Below are positions 1 to 5,630 of a stretch of DNA of 5,630 bases, piece after piece (positions within the stretch are counted from its first letter, which is position 1; every line of letters starts with the position of its first letter). The notes beneath the pieces were generated by a model. The model was not told the DNA's origin. It saw only the letters and a list, made by a program, of their open reading frames with translations, and searched no databases. The position numbers and the translations under genes were made by a program. This DNA comes from Gammaproteobacteria bacterium (GTDB lineage: Bacteria > Pseudomonadota > Gammaproteobacteria > Xanthomonadales > Wenzhouxiangellaceae): assembly GCA_003561495.1 (NCBI GenBank), contig PWWM01000095.1, positions 1 through 5,630 of the forward strand. Reading direction: 5' to 3'.

Positions 1-321
1 GACACCGAGATTGCCAATGACCGTGATGCCGGCCTCGCGAGCCCGAGCCATGAATTCACCCGGGGAGTGAAAGTCGAACTCGTGGTTGCCGATGTTGATG
101 ATGATTCGGGCATGTTGGCCCATTTGCTGGAGAAACAGCCAGTCAGGCTCACCCTCGGAGCGGCTGCCGACCACATTGCCATACTCGAATACATCGCCGT
201 TGATCAGCACCAGCAACTGTTCGCGTTCGTGCGATTCGGCAAGATCACTCACCACCCGGGCCAGGCGCGGGTAGTGGTCGTAGGCCGAATGCAAATCGGC
301 AATGTTGACAATCACCAGCAT
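1..321 (-). CDS. 5'-nucleotidase/UshA-type metallophosphoesterase, N-terminal part (3' end beyond window)
   Basis: The first 107 codons of a calcineurin-like metallophosphoesterase; the gene continues past the left edge. Three metal-binding blocks are visible: DLH (Asp9, His11), NGDVFE (Asp43) and GNHEFD (residues 78-83, with the metal-ligand Asn79 and catalytic His80). The GNHEFD form and the following ITVIGNLGV strand are typical of the 5'-nucleotidase/UshA/CpdB branch, whose members hydrolyse nucleotides or related phosphoesters with two divalent metal ions. The start is ATG 321-319. It has a good ribosome site (GAGG at 330-333, 8 bases upstream), and the only in-frame codons back to a stop at about 366 contain no other ATG. 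There is no signal peptide, since the protein opens directly on the first beta strand, so this protein is probably cytoplasmic, unlike classical UshA. The substrate cannot be read from this fragment, and the C-terminal 5'-nucleotidase domain is out of view. It is divergent from the secreted-protein gene. Confidence 0.85.
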   Translation of the reverse strand, partial: MLVIVNIADLHSAYDHYPRLARVVSDLAESHEREQLLVLINGDVFEYGNVVGSRSEGEPDWLFLQQMGQHARIIINIGNHEFDFHSPGEFMARAREAGITVIGNLGV

Positions 322-329
322 GGTCCCTT

Positions 330-333
330 CCTC
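330..333 (-). promoter_or_regulatory. Ribosome binding site of the metallophosphoesterase gene
   Basis: Read on the minus strand this is GAGG within a purine run (AGAGGAAGGG), 8 bases before the ATG at 321-319. It decides the start, because no other ATG is available before the in-frame upstream stop. Confidence 0.65.
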
Positions 334-404
334 TGGATACTCCCGGGCCTTTCCGGGCGTTCCTTATTACCTGCGTCCCCAATCCTGCAAGCATGATAAC
401 CGCG

Positions 405-418
405 CAAGCCGTGGCTTG
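405..418. repeat. Short perfect inverted repeat in the divergent intergenic region
   Basis: CAAGCC and GGCTTG form 6-base perfect arms around a 2-base centre. The repeat lies between the divergently transcribed phosphoesterase and secreted-protein genes and overlaps the upstream GTG start candidate at 418. It could be a dimeric-regulator half-site pair or chance. No factor can be named from it. Confidence 0.3.
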
Positions 419-447
419 TGGCACCATGTACCTTCAAGTTTCGCGCC

Positions 448-1455
448 ATGTGGACCAATATGCAATTCGAATTCGCGAAGTTCTGGCTTCCCATTGGCCT
501 GCTGGCCGGGTGGGGGATGGGGCTTGGCCTGAATGTCCAGGCCGGTGAGTCTGTCTCCATCACCGATATCGCCGATGCTCATGTCATGTCGACGCCCTAC
601 GAGCGTCTCGACCTGGAGCCGCTGCAACAAGCTCTGGATGAACAACTCGAGACCGATTCGGACTCGGTGTTTCTCCCCGGTCATGATCTGGGCCCGCTGA
701 CCCGCGCGCTGGTGAACATGGAGGCCGTGGAAGGGCGGGTCGAACCGGCCCGTTACCGCCTGCGTTACGGTTTGCAGCACTTTAGTCCGGACGATGAAAG
801 CCCGGTCATCGAGGTCAGCACGGTCCAGGTGGACCGTTTCAACCTGGCGCCGGCCCATCGCCAGGAATTGATCCGCATCCATGGATCGGACCGGGTCCGC
901 CCGGCCGATGAGGCTGACCAGGCTGCGCATGTGTCCTGGCGCATGGCTTCGCGCCCGTTACGCGGCACCGTGGCCTTGCCGATCGCCATATCGCGAGCCG
1001 AAATTCCCGATGCTTTCGCCGAGACAATGGACTGCCTGGGGATTCCATGCACTAGCTTGACTTCGGTCATCGATGCAAGCGACGGTGACTGGCAGGAGGG
1101 CGAGCTCCCCGAGCTCGACTTTGAAGCGCCCTATGTCATTTCACACCAAGGGGTGCCTTCTGTCGCGGCGCTCCTGGAGCTGCTGTTGGCCGATGCCGGC
1201 GCCTTGCAGCGAAATGATGGGTTCAATTGGCGCGGATTCGAGTTTCGCGAGGGTGTTGCGCCGGGGGCTGCCTTTGTCGACATCATCATCGAGACCGGCC
1301 TGGGCCAGGACCGGGCCATTTCCGGGGTGCTGCGAGATGACCGCCTGATGGATCACGAAACCCGCACACGCTGGGTTCGCATTCGCACCGTGGCGACCGC
1401 TCCGGAGCAGGCGCCGGTGGTTGAGTTGTCGCGCAAGTTTGTACGTTGGCAATGA
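448..1455 (+). CDS. Hypothetical secreted/periplasmic protein, unrecognised family
   Basis: I do not recognise this protein. The frame is open from a GTG at 418, with ATGs at 448 and 460. I prefer 448 (335 aa) or 460 (331 aa) because either puts a signal-peptide-like segment at the N-terminus: a lysine, a hydrophobic run (LPIGLLAGWGMGLGLNV) and a signal-peptidase-like VQA|GES site. The GTG adds ten residues and lies in an inverted repeat with no ribosome site. A weak TGGA at 451-454 slightly favours 460. The mature part (about 300 aa) is acidic and soluble, with no further membrane segment. It contains only two cysteines, four residues apart (DCLGIPC, residues 196 and 201 from the 448 start), which could form a disulfide in the periplasm. 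A hydrophobic helix-like stretch (VAALLELLLADAGAL) and beta-rich C-terminal sequence follow. The gene ends in tandem TGA codons. Its divergent neighbour is the phosphoesterase gene; the flavoprotein lies about 300 bases downstream and is probably transcribed separately. Confidence 0.8.
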   Translation: MWTNMQFEFAKFWLPIGLLAGWGMGLGLNVQAGESVSITDIADAHVMSTPYERLDLEPLQQALDEQLETDSDSVFLPGHDLGPLTRALVNMEAVEGRVEPARYRLRYGLQHFSPDDESPVIEVSTVQVDRFNLAPAHRQELIRIHGSDRVRPADEADQAAHVSWRMASRPLRGTVALPIAISRAEIPDAFAETMDCLGIPCTSLTSVIDASDGDWQEGELPELDFEAPYVISHQGVPSVAALLELLLADAGALQRNDGFNWRGFEFREGVAPGAAFVDIIIETGLGQDRAISGVLRDDRLMDHETRTRWVRIRTVATAPEQAPVVELSRKFVRWQ

Positions 1456-1474
1456 TGAGTGGTCCGTCAAGATC

Positions 1475-1498
1475 GTAGGTCGGGGCTACGTCCCCGAC
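1475..1498 (+). repeat. REP-like palindromic element with GTAG head
   Basis: A GTAG tetranucleotide (1475-1478) is followed directly by a perfect 7-base stem, GTCGGGG (1479-1485) and CCCCGAC (1492-1498), with a 6-base loop CTACGT. A GTAG head plus a GC-rich hairpin is the known layout of REP sequences mobilised or maintained by REP-associated tyrosine transposases (RAYT/TnpA_REP). It sits 19 bases after the preceding stop codon, a typical REP location. No T-tract follows the stem, so it is not a classical intrinsic terminator, though the hairpin could protect the 3' end of the upstream mRNA. Only one copy is present in this window, and dispersed copies would be needed to prove it. Confidence 0.6.
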
Positions 1499-1604
1499 GG
1501 TCGACAATGAATCCATCGACATAAACAGATTCACGTGTCCTGACTCGTAAAGACCCTATTTCCAGATGTCTGATTTTCCGCATCCTGTTTGCTCCGCGGC
1601 AGCG

Positions 1605-1625
1605 GGCTGGTGCTCAGCACAAGCC
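1605..1625. repeat. 21-base imperfect palindrome upstream of the flavoprotein gene
   Basis: The arms GGCT-G-GTGCT and AGCAC-A-AGCC are symmetric about a central C at 1615, with a single mismatched pair (G1609 against A1621). An 8-base palindrome, AACGCGTT, follows immediately at 1626-1633. The element lies about 70-90 bases upstream of the candidate -10 and 139 bases before the GTG start, so it could be a binding site for a dimeric regulator or an RNA hairpin. The regulator is unknown. Confidence 0.4.
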
Positions 1626-1695
1626 AACGCGTTACCCCGCCCCCAAAACCCAACTTCATTCCGATTCAACACAATTTCCTTCATGCGATTCCGGC

Positions 1696-1701
1696 TATTA
1701 T
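1696..1701 (+). promoter_or_regulatory. Candidate -10 box for the flavoprotein gene
   Basis: TATTAT matches the sigma-70 -10 consensus TATAAT at five of six positions and lies at the end of the most AT-rich stretch of the gap. It would start transcription near 1708, giving a leader of about 55 bases before the GTG at 1764. No convincing -35 hexamer sits 16-18 bases upstream, so the promoter would be weak, activator-dependent, or not real. Confidence 0.28.
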
Positions 1702-1763
1702 CTGGGTGAAACGCGTACGCAGCATTCCCGAATCACACGTTCCAGGACAACTACCCCACAAAA

Positions 1764-3008
1764 GTGCGATCTGACACGAAAGACATTGCCGTGATCGGCA
1801 GCGGAATCTCCGGCCTCGCGGCGGCCTGGATGTGCCGACAAAAAGGCTGGCAGGTCGAGTTGTTCGAGCGTCATTCCGAAATCGGCATGCTGGCCCATGG
1901 CCTGGAAGTCCATGGCGGCGTGGTGGATGTGCCGCTACGGGTGATGAATGCGCGCGACTGGTCGAGTCTCCTGGCGCTGGCCGGTGAGGTCGGTGTCGAG
2001 ACATTCGCGGTCAGGGTGGATACCACCTGCAACTGGATGGATGGTCGGACCTGGTTCAGAAGCGGCGTCATGCCGCTGACTGGCTGGCCGATTCCGGGTG
2101 GCTGGCGCTACTTGGGCAGGGATGCCGCGCGCATGGGTCTGGGGCTGGTGCGCCTGGCCGGGGTGGCGCGTGAATTGAGAGATCGGGAAGACGCACCAAC
2201 CCTGGGTGAGTTGCTGGATGAATCACCCTTTGATGACCGGTTCTGGCGCGGTCTGATGCTGCCCATTCTCAAGACCATTTGTACCTGCGATGAGGAACAT
2301 CTGGAAAACTGGCCGGCTCGACCGCTGCTGGAGATGTTGCGTGGCGTTTTGCACTCGGGTGACCTGTTGCGCCTGAAGGGTGGTACCCGGGCGCTGGCGG
2401 AAGGTCTGGCCAAAGGGGTGAGTATTCATACCGACTGCAACGTGACCGAAATCAAAGAGGAAAGAGATGGAATCCGGCTGACGACATCAAGCAGGGCGGG
2501 CGGGACTTATGACCATGTCATCGTCGCCACCCAGGCCAATCAACTGGATTTTCTCGGTGGCTCGACTTGGGATCAGGAGCGCCAGTTGCTGGCCGATGTT
2601 CCGTATGCCGATGGCAAGCTCTGGGTTCACGATGACCTGCGTTTCCTGCCCAAAGAGCAGCAAGACTGGGGTGCGCTGAACTTCCTGATGGACGAGGACA
2701 TGAACGAATCCATGTTCACCGTCCAGGTCAATGCCGTCGAGCCCACGCTGAGTGAGGCCTCACCGGTATTGCAAACCTGGAATCCGCTGTTCGAACCGGA
2801 CCTCGAGCGCGTGCAGGCCTGTATCCCCATGCAAAGGGCGTTGGTCAATGCAAAAGTCGAGGACATCCGGAAGCTATTGCAGCAATGGCATGCCCAGCCG
2901 AATCGCCGACTGTTCTACTGCAGTTCCTGGGCAGGTGAAGGGGTACCGCTGCTGGATTCGGCCGTACGTTCGGCCCGGTCGGTCGTTGAGACCATCATCG
3001 AGCGCTGA
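1764..3008 (+). CDS. FAD-dependent oxidoreductase of the amine-oxidase fold (COG2907-like)
   Basis: A 414-residue flavoprotein-type oxidoreductase. Residues 8-36 form the FAD-binding Rossmann beta-alpha-beta unit: GSGISG at 12-17 and the ribose-binding acidic residue Glu35 at the end of strand 2. KGGTRALAEGLAKG (205-218) and the HVIVATQANQ strand (251-260) match the conserved core of amine-oxidase/phytoene-desaturase-like flavoproteins. The C-terminal SSWAGEGVPLLDSAVRSA (387-404) is the family's second FAD-contact block. The middle section, with VHDDLRFLP and later TWNPLF, resembles predicted NAD/FAD-binding proteins of COG2907, but the substrate is unknown. There is no signal peptide or obvious membrane helix, so it is presumably cytosolic. 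GTG 1764 is the first start codon after an in-frame TGA at 1707-1709. AGGA at 1744-1747 is too distant to be a good ribosome site, so initiation may be weak. The gene stands alone and converges on the ATPase operon without a gap. Confidence 0.82.
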   Translation: MRSDTKDIAVIGSGISGLAAAWMCRQKGWQVELFERHSEIGMLAHGLEVHGGVVDVPLRVMNARDWSSLLALAGEVGVETFAVRVDTTCNWMDGRTWFRSGVMPLTGWPIPGGWRYLGRDAARMGLGLVRLAGVARELRDREDAPTLGELLDESPFDDRFWRGLMLPILKTICTCDEEHLENWPARPLLEMLRGVLHSGDLLRLKGGTRALAEGLAKGVSIHTDCNVTEIKEERDGIRLTTSSRAGGTYDHVIVATQANQLDFLGGSTWDQERQLLADVPYADGKLWVHDDLRFLPKEQQDWGALNFLMDEDMNESMFTVQVNAVEPTLSEASPVLQTWNPLFEPDLERVQACIPMQRALVNAKVEDIRKLLQQWHAQPNRRLFYCSSWAGEGVPLLDSAVRSARSVVETIIER

Positions 3009-3011
3009 TCA
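3006..3011. other. Abutting stop codons of convergent genes (TGATCA)
   Basis: The flavoprotein stop TGA (3006-3008, plus strand) and the subunit D stop TGA (minus strand, 3009-3011) are adjacent and together form the palindrome TGATCA. There is no intergenic base between them and no hairpin plus T-tract nearby on either strand, so each transcript must extend into the other gene before ending. Confidence 0.9.
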
Positions 3012-3615
3012 CTTACCGGCGTTACGCACCCGGATGGCTTCTTCCTGGTCCATGGCCTCGAGCTGTTCTTCGATAAAGCGCAGGGTTTCTTCAATCTCGG
3101 GGAGGACCACGTTTTCCAGCGCCCGCGCGCGCCGCTCGGTGCGGATGTATTCCCTGACCAGGCGTTCCAGGCTGGAGCGCATGATGGCCATTTCCATGGA
3201 CCGTTGCAGCAGTTCTTCGTGGATTTTGCGGCAGCGCTCGGCTTCCGGTGAGGGGTTGACTGCCGGTGGATGACGGCTTTTTTCATCACGCCCCGAGTTG
3301 AATTCACCGTCGAGCAGGTTGACGCCGAGAAAACGATTCTCGTGCAATTCGAACCCGGCATCTTCCATCAGGGTGACGGGATAGATGCCCAGTCCGTCCA
3401 GCCCGTGGCGGCCCAGGGCCTGGACCAGCGCTGCGCCGGCCTGATCGTGCATTTCATCGAATTCCGTCTGTGCCTCCTTCCAGGCCGCGAGTCGCTTGAG
3501 CATCTCCTGGGCCAGGATGACCCGCTTTTCATCGAGGAATTCGAAACCCTCGCGAACCAGCTGGCTCTCGTCCTTGAGTTCCAGGAAAGCGCTGCGAGTC
3601 GGACTGGGCGTGCTG

Positions 3616-3623
<8 letters not shown>
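3009..3623 (-). CDS. atpD: V-type ATP synthase subunit D (central stalk)
   Basis: Subunit D is the coiled-coil rotor shaft that rotates inside the A3B3 hexamer and links it to the membrane ring. The 204-residue length fits the family. The N-terminal helix (residues 6-60) opens with the family's PTR signature and the VREGFEFLDEKR block. The C-terminal helix (about 136-200) carries TERRARALENVVLPEIEETLRFIEEQLEAM in overlapping stretches, the best-conserved D signature (TERRxNALExxxxPxLEETIxYI). The middle (about 80-130) is more divergent and includes a polar, proline-rich stretch (residues 108-127). The start ATG 3623-3621 overlaps the last codons of subunit B by 8 bases (ATGCCTGA) and has no good ribosome site, so it probably depends on coupled translation from B. 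It is the last gene of the visible operon, and its stop touches the stop of the convergent flavoprotein gene. The symbol ntpD is also used; F-type atpD is a different protein. Confidence 0.93.
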
Positions 3624-4984
<1,361 letters not shown>

Positions 4985-4995
<11 letters not shown>

Positions 4996-5630
4996 CGGCG
5001 GCCTCCTGCTTGGTGAGCTGGGTGAAGGCAGCATCGATTTCGGCGGCCACCTTCGGTTTGTCTTCGATCTGTTCTTCCGAAAATTCCTCGCCCAGACGTT
5101 GCAGTTTTCTCAGAATCGGCATGGCTGCAATTTTGGTTGGTGCGACGCCATTGGCCACCGCTTCCTCGGCAGAATCGATGAATTGCATCATCAATCGGAG
5201 CATGGCGGTCTGGCGTTTCGGCGAGCAGTACCGATCGATATCGGAAAACGAACTCTGGCGCAAAAAGCCCTCGTTCATCGGGTCAGCGGCGAGCAGGGTC
5301 ATCTGCTGTTCATCGGGCAGCGAGTCCTTGCCGACGATGCGCGCCATGCGCTCGAGCTTGGATTGTGCCTCCAGTAATTTAAGCAGGCGATGGCGATGTT
5401 CTTTCCAGTCGGCATTGCCCTGTGACTGCCACCAGCGCGCCAGTGTGTCCACGTCCTCGGCGTAGCTGGTCAACGGGTGGATGGCCGGGTAGAACCGCGC
5501 CTGGGCGCGACTGCGATCCAGGGCCCAGAAGCTGCGCACGTAGCGCTTGGTGTGGCTGGTCACCGGCTCGGAAAAGTCACCGGCCGGTGGGCTGACCGCA
5601 CCAATCACGGTGATCGAGCCTTCCTGGCCC
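4985..5630 (-). CDS. atpA: V-type ATP synthase subunit A (catalytic), C-terminal part (5' end beyond window)
   Basis: The last 214 residues of the catalytic ATP-hydrolysing subunit, which is usually around 580-600 residues, so the Walker A P-loop is outside the window. The visible part begins just before ITVIGAVSPPAGDFSEPVT, the strand and loop equivalent to the family's IGAVSPPGGDFSEPVTQ block, followed by FWALDRSRAQARFYPAIHPLTSY. Next comes the C-terminal helical domain, with the family's ARIVGKDSLPDEQQMTL, GFLRQSSFSDIDRYCSP and a final acidic helical tail (EEFSEEQIEDKPKVAAEIDAAF). The stop (4985-4987) lies inside subunit B, giving an 11-base overlap. It is the first gene of the A-B-D block in view. 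The apparent GTG start near 5608 is an internal valine codon, since the frame stays open to the window edge with conserved sequence. The symbol ntpA is also used. Confidence 0.95.
5002..5007 (-). promoter_or_regulatory. Strong ribosome binding site of V-ATPase subunit B
   Basis: On the minus strand this is AGGAGG, a full Shine-Dalgarno core, 6 bases before ATG 4995-4993 and inside the end of the subunit A gene. It fixes the subunit B start. It also contrasts with subunit D, which has no comparable site. Confidence 0.8.

Larger units (their letters stand above)
1456..1763. other. Intergenic region without a supported gene
   Basis: This 308-base gap lies between two plus-strand genes. From left to right it holds a second in-frame stop (1456-1458), the REP-like hairpin, the 21-base palindrome with the adjacent AACGCGTT, and an AT-richer stretch from about 1645 to 1701 that ends in a TATTAT box. 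ACGCGT occurs twice, at 1627-1632 and 1711-1716. Reading frames crossing it are short and lack credible starts or recognisable sequence. No tRNA, riboswitch or T-tract terminator was seen. Confidence 0.6.

Noticed and set aside
364..390. Possible minus-strand promoter (TTGCAG and TAATAA) for the phosphoesterase gene
   Set aside because: The spacing is only 15 bases and TAATAA matches the -10 consensus poorly, so it is not strong enough to list as a feature.
367..930. Minus-strand open frame of 187 codons overlapping the secreted-protein gene
   Set aside because: The plus-strand frame has a credible signal peptide, consistent composition and tandem stops. This frame has no recognisable motif and would overlap it almost completely.
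1479..1498. Hairpin after the secreted-protein gene as an intrinsic terminator
   Set aside because: The stem is strong but no T-tract follows (the sequence continues GGTCGACAATG). The GTAG head fits a REP element better.
1589..1774. Short open frame in the gap before the flavoprotein gene
   Set aside because: It has no ribosome site or recognisable sequence, runs into the flavoprotein start in another frame, and crosses the palindrome and the candidate promoter.
4996..5034. Upstream ATG giving subunit B 13 extra residues (MLPSPSSPSRRPP)
   Set aside because: The extension is low-complexity, overlaps subunit A by 50 bases, and the AGGAGG at 5002-5007 points to the ATG at 4995.

Overview
The window looks like chromosomal DNA of a GC-rich proteobacterium, most plausibly a gammaproteobacterium. 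This is inferred from the GC-rich coding sequence, dense packing, GTG starts, and a GTAG-headed REP-like palindrome of the kind described mainly in gammaproteobacteria. No gene here fixes the species. Five protein genes are supported, two of them cut by the window edges. There are no RNA genes, CRISPR arrays, insertion sequences or phage genes.

Left part (1-1763): on the minus strand, the first 107 codons of a 5'-nucleotidase/UshA-type metallophosphoesterase run off the left edge. Divergent from it, on the plus strand, lies an unrecognised protein with a signal-peptide-like N-terminus and a single pair of cysteines. A gap of about 300 bases follows. It carries a REP-like hairpin just after the stop codon, a 21-base imperfect palindrome, and a weak promoter-like AT-rich stretch in front of the next gene.

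Middle (1764-3008): a GTG-initiated FAD-dependent oxidoreductase of the amine-oxidase fold. It resembles the predicted NAD/FAD-binding proteins of COG2907 in layout. It converges on the operon to its right and ends base-to-base against it.

Right part (3009-5630, minus strand): the 3' end of a V-type (A/V-type) ATP synthase operon in the order A-B-D. The genes are the C-terminal third of catalytic subunit A, complete non-catalytic subunit B and complete central-stalk subunit D. They overlap by 11 and 8 bases, which indicates translational coupling. A and B form the alternating catalytic hexamer and D is the rotor shaft turning inside it. Membrane subunits I and K do not follow D, so they must be encoded upstream of A (outside the window) or elsewhere.

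Nothing here amounts to a clearly new biological system. The points most worth a second look are the V-ATPase operon architecture, the zero-gap convergent junction with paired stop codons, the REP-like element, the unusual palindrome upstream of the flavoprotein gene, and the orphan secreted protein.
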